Below, piece after piece: positions 7,700-16,591 of a stretch of DNA of 38,426 nucleotides. A model generated the notes under the pieces. It ran no database searches, was not told the DNA's origin, and was given only the letters and a program-made list of their open reading frames with translations. A program made the position numbers and the translations under genes. This DNA is from Pseudomonas sp. ok272 (GTDB taxonomy: Bacteria; Pseudomonadota; Gammaproteobacteria; Pseudomonadales; Pseudomonadaceae), in contig NZ_FOCB01000024.1 of assembly GCF_900109995.1 (NCBI RefSeq), positions 1 through 38,426 on the forward strand, written 5' to 3'. Within the stretch, counting starts at the first letter, position 1, and every line of letters starts with the position of its first letter.

Positions 7700-10624
7700 A
7701 TGTCCCTGATAGTTCTACTGCTTTTGCCTTTTATTGGCAGCTGTCTGGCGGCTTTGCTGCCGCACAACGCACGTAACGCTGAATCGATTCTGGCTGGCCT
7801 GATCGCCTTGATTGGCACCGTCCAGGTGGCCTTGCTGTACCCGCAGATCGCCGATGGCGGCGTGATTCGCGAAGAATTCTTCTGGTTGCCCAGCCTGGGC
7901 TTGAACTTCGTCCTGCGCATGGACGGCTTCGCCTGGCTGTTCTCCCTGCTGGTGCTGGGCATCGGCTCCCTGGTGTCGCTGTATGCGCGCTACTACATGT
8001 CGCCGGATGACCCGGTGCCGCGCTTCTTTGCCTTCTTCCTGGCGTTCATGGGCGCCATGCTCGGGCTGGTGATCTCCGGCAACCTGATCCAAATGGTGTT
8101 CTTCTGGGAACTGACCAGCCTCTTCTCCTTCCTGTTGATTGGCTACTGGCACCACCGCGCCGACGCCCGGCGCGGCGCCTACATGGCGCTGATGGTCACC
8201 GGTGCGGGCGGTCTATGCCTGCTGGCGGGGGTCATGCTGCTCGGCCATGTGGTGGGCAGCTACGACCTTGACAAGGTCCTGGCCGCCGGCGACCTGATTC
8301 GCGCCCATACCCTCTACCCCATCCTGTTGCCCCTGATCCTGATCGGCGCCTTGAGCAAAAGCGCCCAGTTCCCCTTCCACTTCTGGCTCCCCCACGCCAT
8401 GGCCGCGCCCACACCGGTCTCGGCCTACCTGCACTCGGCGACGATGGTCAAGGCTGGGGTGTTCCTGCTGGCCCGGTTGTGGCCGTCGTTGTCGGGCAGT
8501 GAAGAATGGTTCTACATCGTCAGCGGGGCCGGCGCCTGTACGCTGTTGCTCGGCGCCTATTGCGCGATGTTCCAGAACGACCTCAAGGGCCTGCTGGCCT
8601 ACTCGACCATCAGCCACCTGGGCCTGATCACCCTGCTGCTGGGCCTCAACAGCCCGCTGGCGGCGGTCGCGGCAGTGTTCCACATCCTCAACCACGCGAC
8701 CTTCAAGGCTTCACTGTTCATGGCCGCCGGGATCATCGACCACGAAAGCGGTACCCGTGACATCCGCAAGCTCAATGGCCTGATCCGCCTGATCCCGTTC
8801 ACCGCGACCCTGGCCATGGTGGCCAGCGCCTCGATGGCCGGCGTGCCGCTGCTCAATGGCTTCCTGTCCAAAGAGATGTTCTTCGCCGAAACCGTGTTCA
8901 TCAACGCCACGGCCTGGGTCGAGACCAGCCTGCCGATCATCGCCACCATCGCCGGCACGTTCAGCGTCGCTTATTCACTGCGCTTTACCGTGGACGTGTT
9001 CTTTGGCCCGACCGCCACCGACCTGCCCCACACCCCGCACGAGCCGCCGCACTGGATGCGTGCGCCGGTGGAGTTGCTGGTGTTCACCTGCCTGATCGTC
9101 GGGATCTTCCCGGCACAGGTGGTCGGCCCGCTGCTGGCGGCCGCCGCGTTGCCCGTGGTGGGCGGCACGCTGCCGGAGTACAGCCTGGCGATCTGGCACG
9201 GCCTCAACGCCCCGATGATCATGAGCCTGGTCGCCATGGGCGGCGGTATCGTCCTCTACTTGCTGCTGCGCAACCCACTCAAGCAAGGGCGCTTCAACTA
9301 CCCGCCACTGATTGGCCGACTCGACGGCAAGCAACTATTCGAGCGCTGCCTGGTGAGCATGATGCGCCTGGCCCGCACGCTGGAAGGCCGCATCAGCACC
9401 AAGCGCCTGCAAACCCAGCTGTTCCTGCTGGTGCTGGCGGCCGTGCTGGCGGGCTTGATCCCGATGCTGCACAGCCACCTGAGCTGGGGCGACCGACCGA
9501 AGATCCCGGGCTCCATCGTATTCGTCACCCTGTGGCTGCTGGCGATTGCCTGCGCCCTGGGCGCCGCCTGGCAAGCCAAGTATCACCGTCTCGCGGCCCT
9601 GACCATGGTCAGCGTCTGCGGCATGGTGACGTGCATCACCTTCGTCTGGTTCTCGGCGCCGGACCTGGCCTTGACCCAACTGGTGGTCGAGGTGGTGACC
9701 ACGGTGCTGATCCTGCTGGGCCTGCGCTGGTTGCCACGGCGGATCGAAGACGTCTCGCCACTGCCCGGCAGCGTGCCCAAGGCGCGAATTCGCCGCCTGC
9801 GCGACCTGGCGCTGTCGGTTGCCGTCGGCCTGGGCATGGCCGTGTTGTCCTACGCCATGCTAACCCGCCAGACCCCCAACGACATTTCGTCGTTCTACCT
9901 CAGTCGCGCCCTGCCCGAAGGCGGTGGCACCAATGTGGTGAATGTGATGCTGGTGGACTTCCGGGGCTTCGATACCCTGGGGGAAATCACCGTACTGGTG
10001 GCCGTGGCGCTGGCGGTGTACGCGCTGCTGCGACGCTTCCGCCCACCCAAGGAAAGCATGCAACTGCCGGCGCAACAGCGCCTGCTGGCGCCCGACGTGG
10101 TCACCGACCTGGTCAACCCGCGCCACGCCAGCGATACCGCCCTGGGCTTCATGATGGTGCCGGCTGTGCTGGTGCGCCTGTTGCTGCCGATCGCCCTGGT
10201 GGTGTCGTTCTATCTGTTCATGCGCGGACACAACCAGCCCGGCGGCGGCTTTGTCGCCGGGCTGGTGATGTCGGTGGCGTTCATCCTGCAGTACATGGTC
10301 GCCGGCACCCAATGGGTCGAGGCACAAATGAGCCTGCGCCCCGTGCGCTGGATGGGCACCGGGCTGCTGTTCGCCACGGTCACCGGCCTGGGAGCGATGG
10401 TCGCCGGCTATCCGTTCCTCACCACCCACACCTGGCACTTCAGCCTGCCGCTGCTGGGCGACATCCACATCGCCAGCGCGCTGTTCTTCGACGTTGGCGT
10501 GTACGCCGTGGTCGTTGGCTCGACGCTGCTGATCCTGACCGCACTGGCGCACCAATCGGTGCGAGGCCACAAGCCCACCAGCCAGTCAAAACCCGCTGCG
10601 CAACCGACGGTAGGAGCCGCCTGA
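7700..10624 (+). CDS. mrpA: Mrp/Sha cation:proton antiporter subunit A fused to subunit B
   Basis: Largest membrane subunit (974 residues) of the multisubunit Na+(K+)/H+ antiporter. The N-terminal part is related to complex I NuoL. Glu137 in FFWELTSLFSF and Lys220 in LSKSAQFPFHFWLPHAMAAPTPVSAYLHSATMVKAG (in pieces) are the conserved charged residues of the proton path. A central MrpA-specific region holds LAALTMVSVCGMVTCITFVWFSAPDLALTQL-type helices. The C-terminal 200 residues are a MrpB (MnhB) domain with GHNQPGGGFVAG near 843-854. The A-B fusion is the usual state in Pseudomonas and other group 2 operons. The ribosome site is weak (GAAG four to five bases before ATG). The stop overlaps the start of mrpC. 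Physiological role: sodium and alkali tolerance and pH homeostasis. Confidence 0.96.
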   Translation: MSLIVLLLLPFIGSCLAALLPHNARNAESILAGLIALIGTVQVALLYPQIADGGVIREEFFWLPSLGLNFVLRMDGFAWLFSLLVLGIGSLVSLYARYYMSPDDPVPRFFAFFLAFMGAMLGLVISGNLIQMVFFWELTSLFSFLLIGYWHHRADARRGAYMALMVTGAGGLCLLAGVMLLGHVVGSYDLDKVLAAGDLIRAHTLYPILLPLILIGALSKSAQFPFHFWLPHAMAAPTPVSAYLHSATMVKAGVFLLARLWPSLSGSEEWFYIVSGAGACTLLLGAYCAMFQNDLKGLLAYSTISHLGLITLLLGLNSPLAAVAAVFHILNHATFKASLFMAAGIIDHESGTRDIRKLNGLIRLIPFTATLAMVASASMAGVPLLNGFLSKEMFFAETVFINATAWVETSLPIIATIAGTFSVAYSLRFTVDVFFGPTATDLPHTPHEPPHWMRAPVELLVFTCLIVGIFPAQVVGPLLAAAALPVVGGTLPEYSLAIWHGLNAPMIMSLVAMGGGIVLYLLLRNPLKQGRFNYPPLIGRLDGKQLFERCLVSMMRLARTLEGRISTKRLQTQLFLLVLAAVLAGLIPMLHSHLSWGDRPKIPGSIVFVTLWLLAIACALGAAWQAKYHRLAALTMVSVCGMVTCITFVWFSAPDLALTQLVVEVVTTVLILLGLRWLPRRIEDVSPLPGSVPKARIRRLRDLALSVAVGLGMAVLSYAMLTRQTPNDISSFYLSRALPEGGGTNVVNVMLVDFRGFDTLGEITVLVAVALAVYALLRRFRPPKESMQLPAQQRLLAPDVVTDLVNPRHASDTALGFMMVPAVLVRLLLPIALVVSFYLFMRGHNQPGGGFVAGLVMSVAFILQYMVAGTQWVEAQMSLRPVRWMGTGLLFATVTGLGAMVAGYPFLTTHTWHFSLPLLGDIHIASALFFDVGVYAVVVGSTLLILTALAHQSVRGHKPTSQSKPAAQPTVGAA

Positions 10625-10968
10625 TGGAAGAAGTCATCGCAATTGCCATTGGCGTACTCGCGGCCTCCGGGGTGTGGCTGGTGCTGCGGCCACGGACCTT
10701 CCAGGTGGTGATGGGCCTGTGCCTGCTCTCTTATGGAGTCAACCTGTTCATCTTCAGCATGGGCAGCCTGTTCATCGGCAAGGAGCCCATCGTCAAGGAC
10801 GGCGTGCCACAGGACTTGCTGCACTACACCGACCCGCTGCCCCAGGCGCTGGTCCTCACCGCCATCGTCATCAGCTTCGCCATGACCGCGTTGTTCCTGG
10901 TGGTGCTGCTGGCCTCCCGGGGCCTGACCGGGACCGACCATGTGGATGGCCGGGAGCCTAAAGAATGA
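10624..10968 (+). CDS. mrpC: Mrp/Sha antiporter subunit C
   Basis: NuoK-like membrane subunit of 114 residues with three predicted helices: the first near 4-20, the second at VVMGLCLLSYGVNLFIFSMG, and the third at ALVLTAIVISFAMTALFLVVLL. DPLPQALVLTAIVI is the family's signature. Its ATG at 10624 shares bases with the TGA of mrpA (TGATG), and its own TGA overlaps the mrpD ATG, so the operon is translationally coupled on both sides. It is an essential part of the antiporter's membrane arm. Confidence 0.95.
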   Translation: MEEVIAIAIGVLAASGVWLVLRPRTFQVVMGLCLLSYGVNLFIFSMGSLFIGKEPIVKDGVPQDLLHYTDPLPQALVLTAIVISFAMTALFLVVLLASRGLTGTDHVDGREPKE

Positions 10969-12650
10969 GCCTGATGCCCCATCTGATCGTTGCCCCGATC
11001 CTGCTGCCGCTGCTGACGGCCGCCCTGATGCTGATGCTCGGCGAGAAACACCGCCCCCTCAAGGCCCGCCTCAACCTGTTCTCCAGCCTGCTGGGCCTGG
11101 GCATCTCGGTGCTGCTGTTGCTCTGGACCCAGCAACAAGACGGTCCCGATTCGATCGGCGTCTACCTGCCGGCCAACTGGCAGGTGCCCTTCGGCATCGT
11201 GCTGGTGGTCGACCGCCTCTCGGCGCTGATGCTGGTGCTGACCGGGATCATTGGCGTCAGTGCCCTGGTATTCGCCATGGCTCGCTGGGACAAGGCCGGC
11301 TCGAGCTTCCACGCCCTGTTCCAGATCCAGTTGATGGGCCTGTACGGGGCCTTCCTGACGGCGGACCTGTTCAACCTGTTCGTGTTCTTCGAAGTGCTGC
11401 TGGCCGCCTCCTATGGCCTGATGTTGCATGGCTCGGGGCGCAAGCGGGTGTCGGCGGGGTTGCATTACATCTCGATCAACCTGCTGGCCTCGTCGCTGTT
11501 CCTGATTGGCGCGGCGCTGATCTACGGCGTCACCGGCACCCTGAACATGGCTGACCTGGCGGTGAAGATCCCGCTGGTGTCCGAGGCCGATCGCGGCCTG
11601 CTGCACGCCGGTGCCGGCATCCTGGCGGTGGCGTTCCTGGCCAAGGCCGGGATGTGGCCCCTGAACTTTTGGCTGGTGCCGGCCTACTCCTCGGCCAGCG
11701 CGCCGGTGGCGGCGATGTTCGCGATCATGACCAAGGTCGGCGTGTACACCCTGCTGCGCCTGTGGACCTTGCTGTTCTCCGGGCAAGCCGGCGCGTCGTC
11801 GTACTTTGGCGGCGAGTGGCTGATCTACGGCGGCATGGCCACCATCGTCTGCGCGGCCCTGGCGATTCTCTCGGCCCGACGCCTGGAGCGCATGGCCAGC
11901 CTGAGCATCCTGGTGTCGGCGGGGATCCTGCTGTCGGCCATCGGCTTCGCCCAGCCGAACCTGGTGGGTGCGGCCTTGTTCTACCTGGTCAGCTCGACAC
12001 TGGCACTGAGCGCGCTGTTCCTGCTGGCCGAGTTGATCGAGCGCTCGCGCACGGCCATCGAAATCCCGCTGGACGATGAAATCGAAGCCTTGCCTCGACC
12101 GCTGGAGCCCTCGCTGCCGACCAAAGGCACCAACCTCGACGACGAGCAGCAGGCCGTGGTCGGCCAGGTGATTCCCTGGACCATGGCGTTCCTGGGCTTG
12201 AGCTTCATCGCCTGCGCCCTGCTGATCATTGGCATGCCGCCGCTCTCCGGGTTCATCGGCAAGCTCGCGCTGCTGAGCGCCCTGCTCAATCCACTGGGCT
12301 TCGGGGCCTCGGCGGGCCAGCCGATTTCCAGCGCGGCCTGGAGCCTGTTGGCGCTGCTGATTCTCTCGGGGCTGGCCTCGCTGATCGCCTTCTCACGCCT
12401 GGGCATCCAGCGTTTCTGGACCCCCGAAGAGCGCCCCTCGCCGGTGCTGCGCCGTCTTGAGTGCGTGCCGATCTTTGCCCTGCTGGGCTTGAGTATCCTG
12501 CTGACGTTCAAGGCTGAACCGCTGATGCGCTATACCCAGGCCGCCGCTGACAGCTTGAACGATCCGACGCAATACGTGATGGCCGTACTCGGCACCCGCG
12601 TCGTACCCAACCCCGAGACCCACGCGACGATCCAGGCGGTGCAACCATGA
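10965..12650 (+). CDS. mrpD: Mrp/Sha antiporter subunit D
   Basis: NuoM/N-like antiporter subunit, 561 residues, about 14 membrane helices. Glu143 in NLFVFFEVLLAASYG and Lys227 in FLAKAGMWPLNFWLVPAYSSASAP are the conserved proton-path residues. A hydrophilic loop of about 40 residues (IPLDDEIEALPRPLEP to LDDEQQAVVG) interrupts the helices near 365-400, as in other proteobacterial MrpD. ATGA overlaps with mrpC and mrpE. With subunit A it forms the ion-translocating core. Confidence 0.95.
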   Translation: MSLMPHLIVAPILLPLLTAALMLMLGEKHRPLKARLNLFSSLLGLGISVLLLLWTQQQDGPDSIGVYLPANWQVPFGIVLVVDRLSALMLVLTGIIGVSALVFAMARWDKAGSSFHALFQIQLMGLYGAFLTADLFNLFVFFEVLLAASYGLMLHGSGRKRVSAGLHYISINLLASSLFLIGAALIYGVTGTLNMADLAVKIPLVSEADRGLLHAGAGILAVAFLAKAGMWPLNFWLVPAYSSASAPVAAMFAIMTKVGVYTLLRLWTLLFSGQAGASSYFGGEWLIYGGMATIVCAALAILSARRLERMASLSILVSAGILLSAIGFAQPNLVGAALFYLVSSTLALSALFLLAELIERSRTAIEIPLDDEIEALPRPLEPSLPTKGTNLDDEQQAVVGQVIPWTMAFLGLSFIACALLIIGMPPLSGFIGKLALLSALLNPLGFGASAGQPISSAAWSLLALLILSGLASLIAFSRLGIQRFWTPEERPSPVLRRLECVPIFALLGLSILLTFKAEPLMRYTQAAADSLNDPTQYVMAVLGTRVVPNPETHATIQAVQP

Positions 12651-13135
12651 AGCGCCTGTTCCCTGCGCCGTGGCTGTCGCTGGCCCTGTGGGTGCTGTGG
12701 CTGGTACTGAACCTGTCGCTCAGCCCGGGCAACCTGGTGCTGGGCGCCATCCTCGGCTTCTGCGCGCCCCTGATGATGCGCAAGCTGCGCCCGCTGCCGA
12801 TCCGCATTCGCCGTCCCGGGGTGATCCTGCGCCTGTTCCTGCGGGTCGGACTGGACGTGCTGGTCTCCAACCTGGCCGTGGCCTGGGGCGTCTTGAACGC
12901 CGGGCGCACGCCGCCGCGCTCACGCTTTATCAAGGTGCCACTGGACCTGCGCGACGCCAACGGCCTGGCGGCACTGTCGATGATCACCACCGTGGTGCCC
13001 GGCACCGTGTGGTCGGAGCTGGCGCTGGACCGCAGCATCCTGTTGCTGCACGTCTGGGACCTGGCTGACGAGGCGAGTTTCATCGAACACTTCAAGACCG
13101 CCTATGAACGTCCCCTGATGGAGATTTTCGAATGA
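12647..13135 (+). CDS. mrpE: Mrp/Sha antiporter subunit E
   Basis: Membrane subunit of 162 residues. Two N-terminal helices (WLSLALWVLWLVLNLSL and LVLGAILGFCAPLMM) are followed by a cytoplasmic alpha/beta part containing FIKVPLDLRDANGLAALSMITTVVPGTVWSELA, the most conserved stretch of MrpE. Length matches the family. It overlaps mrpD and mrpF by four bases each (ATGA), so expression is coupled. MrpE lacks a known catalytic role and supports assembly of the complex. Confidence 0.94.
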   Translation: MKRLFPAPWLSLALWVLWLVLNLSLSPGNLVLGAILGFCAPLMMRKLRPLPIRIRRPGVILRLFLRVGLDVLVSNLAVAWGVLNAGRTPPRSRFIKVPLDLRDANGLAALSMITTVVPGTVWSELALDRSILLLHVWDLADEASFIEHFKTAYERPLMEIFE

Positions 13136-13410
13136 GTGCCCTGCTCTCCAATGCCGTCGTGCTGAGCCTGTTCATTTTCTCGCTGGCCATGGTGCTGACC
13201 CTGATCCGGCTGTTCCAGGGCCCGTCGGCCCAGGACCGGGTCCTGGCGCTGGACTACCTGTACATCATCGCCATGCTGATGATGCTGGTGCTGGGCATCC
13301 GTTATGCCAGTGACACGTACTTCGAGGCGGCGCTGCTGATCGCGCTGTTCGGCTTCGTCGGTTCCTTCGCCCTGGCCAAATTCCTGCTGCGTGGCGAGGT
13401 GATCGAATGA
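13132..13410 (+). CDS. mrpF: Mrp/Sha antiporter subunit F
   Basis: Small subunit (92 residues) with three helices and the family motif GPSAQDRVLALDYL (about 30-43), whose aspartates are conserved in MrpF. ALLIALFGFVGSFALAKFLLRGE forms the last helix and tail. It overlaps mrpE and mrpG by four bases (ATGA). Confidence 0.94.
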   Translation: MSALLSNAVVLSLFIFSLAMVLTLIRLFQGPSAQDRVLALDYLYIIAMLMMLVLGIRYASDTYFEAALLIALFGFVGSFALAKFLLRGEVIE

Positions 13411-13775
13411 ACGAATTGGAGCAATTGCCCCTGTGGGTGGAGATCCTGGTGGCCATCCTGCTGGTGGTCAGCAGCCTGTGCGCGCTGATCGGCGCCATCG
13501 GCCTGCTGCGCCTCAAGGACTTCTTCCAGCGCATGCACCCGCCCGCCCTGGCCTCGACCCTGGGCGCCTGGTGCGTGGCACTGGCGTCGATCGCCTACTT
13601 CTCGGCGCTCAAGCACAGCCCAGTGCTGCACGCCTGGCTGATCCCGATACTGCTGGCGATCACCATGCCGGTCACCACCCTGCTGCTGGCCCGCACGGCG
13701 TTGTTCCGCAAGCGCATGGCCGGCGATGACGTGCCGAGCGAGATCAGTAGCCGGCGCACCGACAGCGGCAGCTAG
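13407..13775 (+). CDS. mrpG: Mrp/Sha antiporter subunit G
   Basis: Last subunit of the antiporter, 122 residues with three predicted helices. IGLLRLKDFFQRMHPPALASTLGAW (in pieces; about 31-55) corresponds to the MrpG signature in which Leu-Arg, a Tyr/Phe-Gln-Arg-Met-His and Thr-Leu-Gly are conserved. The hydrophilic C-terminus (about 107-122) is short. It overlaps mrpF by four bases and is followed by a hairpin, closing the operon in the order A(B)CDEFG. Confidence 0.94.
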   Translation: MNELEQLPLWVEILVAILLVVSSLCALIGAIGLLRLKDFFQRMHPPALASTLGAWCVALASIAYFSALKHSPVLHAWLIPILLAITMPVTTLLLARTALFRKRMAGDDVPSEISSRRTDSGS

Positions 13776-13782
13776 TACACCG

Positions 13783-13798
13783 CAAGCCCTGAGGCTTG
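13783..13798 (+). terminator. Hairpin closing the mrp operon
   Basis: CAAGCC (13783-13788) pairs with GGCTTG (13793-13798) around a four-base loop, eight bases after the mrpG stop, followed by TGTCTTGATCT. The T-run is imperfect. Confidence 0.45.
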
Positions 13799-13845
13799 TG
13801 TCTTGATCTGGGAATAAACTCTGAGGTGAGAGGGGTGGATTCCTT

Positions 13846-13990
13846 GTAGGAGCGAAGCTTGCCCGCGAAGGCGGTAAACCTGACGACATTGATGTTGGAT
13901 GGACTGGCCGGTTCGCGGGCAAGCCTCGCTCCTACGGGCTCACCCAGATTCCTGTGGGAGCGAGACCGGCTTGCCGGCGATGGCGGTGAC
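13846..13990. repeat. REP inverted pair plus a third REP
   Basis: GTAGGAGCGAAGCTTGCC with CGCGAA (13846-13869) faces its inverse TTCGCGGGCAAGCC plus TCGCTCCTAC (13912-13935) across about 42 bases. A third element of another subtype (TGTGGGAGCGAGACCGGC with TTGCCGGCGA) runs from 13953. They fill the gap between the convergent mrp operon and the DUF3995 gene. Confidence 0.85.
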
Positions 13991-14030
13991 GAGCGGCATG
14001 GCTAACAGTTGCTCCCACCTTGATTGGACC

Positions 14031-14468
14031 TCAGGCCCAGGCCACTGCCAGCAAGCCCGCTCCCAGCACCACACACAACGGCGAATAGGCCCAGGTGTCG
14101 AGACGGGCGAATCGGGACCCGACGTGTTCCTTGAAGAAGCCCACCAGGCTCGAATCGCCGATGGCCCGGGCGAACATCAGCAAGGCAATCGCGCTGATCA
14201 GCCATTGCAGCGACCAATGGTCTATCGCTGGCACCAGAAAGCCGACCCGAAGGCTCACCAACACGGCAATCAACAGCAGTGCCAGCGCCACCGCCAGGGT
14301 CACTAGGGGGGAAGGTTTGAAAGCGGGCCGCAGCCCCGCTCCCGCCCCGTCCAACACCTGTGGCACCACCGCATCACTGGCCCATCGACCGCCCAGCGCC
14401 CAATACACGTGGATCAGGCTCATCAGTACGAAGGTGGTGACGACCCACTGGGCAAGCACAAACGTCAT
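14031..14468 (-). CDS. DUF3995-family membrane protein
   Basis: Inner-membrane protein of 145 residues with four predicted helices: near the N-terminus (VVTTFVLMSLIHVYWALGG), then LVTLAVALALLLIAVLVSL, WLISAIALLMFARAI and SPLCVVLGAGLLAVAW. HVYWALGG and RFARLDTWAYSPLCV are hallmarks of the DUF3995 family, whose function is unknown. The frame opens slightly upstream with a TTG, but the ATG at 14468 has GGAG eight bases before it. It lies about 90 bases downstream of, and in the same direction as, the binding-protein gene at 14560-15573. Confidence 0.85.
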   Translation of the reverse strand: MTFVLAQWVVTTFVLMSLIHVYWALGGRWASDAVVPQVLDGAGAGLRPAFKPSPLVTLAVALALLLIAVLVSLRVGFLVPAIDHWSLQWLISAIALLMFARAIGDSSLVGFFKEHVGSRFARLDTWAYSPLCVVLGAGLLAVAWA

Positions 14469-14559
14469 GATCAAGGCTCCTTCAATCGTTGACAGGAAAA
14501 AAAGACAGCCTAGACCACACGACTTGCCGGCGCGTTGCGCTCCATCAATACCCGCGTCA

Positions 14560-15573
14560 TCACAGGCTAGCCGCCACCTTGTCCGCTACGTCCTTGGGCA
14601 ACCAGGCGCGCCAGACATCCGGGTGCGCGCGCATGAACGCCTCGGCGGCCTGGCGTGGCGGGGTATGTTGCTCACTCATCTCGGCCAGAGCCTTGTTCAG
14701 CGGGTCGATGGGCAGATCGACCTGGGCGAAGAACGCGGCGAGCTGCGGGTATTGCTGCTGGAACGGCGCAGACACCCCAATCGATAGCTTGGAGGCCAGG
14801 GAACGGCTGGGCTTGGGATTGGGGTTGTTGGGGTCGGTCAGGGTTTTCCAGGCCTCGGCGTCGAAGGGCGGCTCTTGCAGCTGGATCAGCGTGTAGCGCC
14901 CCAGCAACGGCGTGGGTGACCAGTAATAGAACAGAATCGGCTTGCCACGGCGGATCGATGAGGTGATCTCGGCGTCCAGCGCCGCACCCGAGCCACTGCG
15001 AAAGTTGACGTAGCTGTCGCTCAGCCCATAGGCCTTGAGCTTCTGCTGGTTGACCACTTCCGAGGTCCAGCCGATGGGGCTGTTGAGAAACCGCCCCTTG
15101 CCGGGGGTCTCGGGGTCGCTGAACACGTCTTTGTAGCGCGGCAGGTCCGCGACGCTGCGCAGGTCCGGCGCCAGGGGCTTGATGCCCTTGGCTGGGTCGC
15201 CCTTGATCACATACGCCGGCACCCACCACCCTTCAGTGGCGCCCTTGACGATGTCGCCCAGGCTCACCACCTTGCCTTCGGCTTCAGCCTTGACCCATAC
15301 CGGACTGCGACCGGCCCATTCTTCGCCAATGACCTGGATGTCATTGTTGGCCAGCGCGGTTTCCAGGGTGATCGTCGTCCCTGGCAGGGTGTCCGTCGGC
15401 AGGCCGTAGCCCTTCTCGACGATGATTCGCAGGATATCGGTGATCAGGCTGCCGCTTTCCCAATTCAGGTCCGCGAAGTGGATCGGGGCCTGGGCGGCGG
15501 AGGCCATACCCGGCGATGCCCACACACTGAGCGTGGTCAATAGGCTGACCAACAGCCGTCGAAATCCTTTCAT
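14560..15573 (-). CDS. Glycine betaine/choline-type ABC substrate-binding protein (OpuAC/ProX family), orphan
   Basis: Periplasmic binding protein of 337 residues with a Sec signal peptide (MKGFRRLLVSLLTTLSVW..., cleavage near ASA/A at about 27). The OpuAC domain covers most of the mature protein: FADLNWESGSLITDIL, VIGEEWAGRSPVW, ATEGWWVPAYVIKG and RRGKPILFYYWSPTPLLG supply the aromatic residues this family uses to hold quaternary ammonium groups. No ABC ATPase or permease gene is adjacent, as with the Pseudomonas orphan binding proteins CaiX and BetX, which share the CbcWV transporter; this parallel is inference. The ATG at 15573 follows GAGGTG by six bases, so I reject a longer frame to 15753. 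Ligand could be betaine, choline, carnitine or another compound. Confidence 0.87.
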   Translation of the reverse strand: MKGFRRLLVSLLTTLSVWASPGMASAAQAPIHFADLNWESGSLITDILRIIVEKGYGLPTDTLPGTTITLETALANNDIQVIGEEWAGRSPVWVKAEAEGKVVSLGDIVKGATEGWWVPAYVIKGDPAKGIKPLAPDLRSVADLPRYKDVFSDPETPGKGRFLNSPIGWTSEVVNQQKLKAYGLSDSYVNFRSGSGAALDAEITSSIRRGKPILFYYWSPTPLLGRYTLIQLQEPPFDAEAWKTLTDPNNPNPKPSRSLASKLSIGVSAPFQQQYPQLAAFFAQVDLPIDPLNKALAEMSEQHTPPRQAAEAFMRAHPDVWRAWLPKDVADKVAASL

Positions 15574-15710
15574 GCATTGCACCTCGTGCTGTTCACAGCA
15601 ATAACAGGACGGCGTTGTGCTTAATGTCACAAGCCCTGGCGCTACTTGAGTCCATTGACTGTAGTAGAGGTTCCTGTTTCTTCGAGGACGGGGTGTTACT
15701 GAGTGATTCG

Positions 15711-16181
15711 TTACTCGCTGGCCTTGAACTTCACCAGTTCGCCTTTGCTCCACTTCGCAACCTTGGCCGTGACAGCTTTGAGGGTCTTGGTCAGGCCTTC
15801 CTGCAGTTGCTCGTGGGCCGCGAACACCGTCACCACGCTGTGACCTTCCTTGAACACAATGGCATGCCCATCGGCCGTGGTGACAAACGCGTAATCGCCC
15901 AAACCGTAGACCGTCAGTTTGATCTCGCGAAACTTGATCTCCAACTTGCCACCTTCGCGGCTGGGCAATACGGCGGCGCGAAAATGATCACCGACCTTGA
16001 GTTCAAGGCGCTGCTTGTCGTCCACCACCAGGGCAGACTCGGTATCGATCTCCGCGACGTAGATACCTTCCGGGGACTGCTCGGTGACATAGACAAAGCG
16101 CGATTGAAACTGTTTAACCAGCTTTGCCCGCAGATCACCGAGTACGAACAACGCATGCATATCGAGATTACTTACTGCCAA
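15711..16181 (-). CDS. Uncharacterised cytoplasmic protein
   Basis: A 156-residue protein without signal peptide or membrane segment. Its middle part is rich in beta-strands (RFVYVTEQSPEGIYVAEID, ALVVDDKQRLELKVGDHFRAAVL, KLEIKFREIKLTVYGLGDYAFVTT, GHAIVFKEGHSVVTVFAAH), and the end is a lysine-rich amphipathic helix region (LQEGLTKTLKAVTAKVAKW). I recognise no domain or active site. The start is uncertain: TTG at 16181 has GGGGA seven bases upstream, while an in-frame ATG at 16160 has no ribosome site; a stop codon lies just upstream of the TTG. The gene stands alone between the binding-protein gene and a less GC-rich gap. Confidence 0.75.
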   Translation of the reverse strand: MAVSNLDMHALFVLGDLRAKLVKQFQSRFVYVTEQSPEGIYVAEIDTESALVVDDKQRLELKVGDHFRAAVLPSREGGKLEIKFREIKLTVYGLGDYAFVTTADGHAIVFKEGHSVVTVFAAHEQLQEGLTKTLKAVTAKVAKWSKGELVKFKASE

Positions 16182-16591
16182 GGAAACATCCCCACATCAG
16201 AAAATGACACTGCCTACAGAAAACAAGCAGCACAAAAAAGGGCCGTACCAAAAAATATCGCATCAATGGTTCAGGCTGAACGCGTGAAGTCGCCGCAAAG
16301 CACTTCATCACCGAGCAGAAGCAGATTACTGGTTGGCTACTGCCACCGTCTTCTCAGAAGGTCGTCAGATGTTGAGAGAAAACGGACTTCCAACAGCCAG
16401 AGATTGTTGGATTACCAATATCAGAGACAAAACGCCTTGAGAAAAGCATTTTTCTGACATATCGCTCGAAGAAAATTGCTTTAGATGGGCACCAGCCTCC
16501 CGCCAGCGAGGGCAATTCTAGAGCAGCCATGCACCTCTAGACCACTGAAAACGACGCGCTGTACTCAGCGCACCATAGAAAGGGACTTCAG
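16182..16591. other. Gene-free, less GC-rich interval
   Basis: About 410 bases with visibly more A+T than the neighbouring genes (for example AAAAAAGGG and CCAAAAAATATCG at 16230-16260). Open frames here are short, lack ribosome sites and have no protein-like composition. It probably carries promoters for the divergent genes on either side; no defined motif was found. Confidence 0.5.

Noticed and set aside
13846..13990. Repeated palindromes considered as a CRISPR array
   Set aside because: Elements are inverted, irregularly spaced, few, and match Pseudomonas REP sequences; no cas genes are present.
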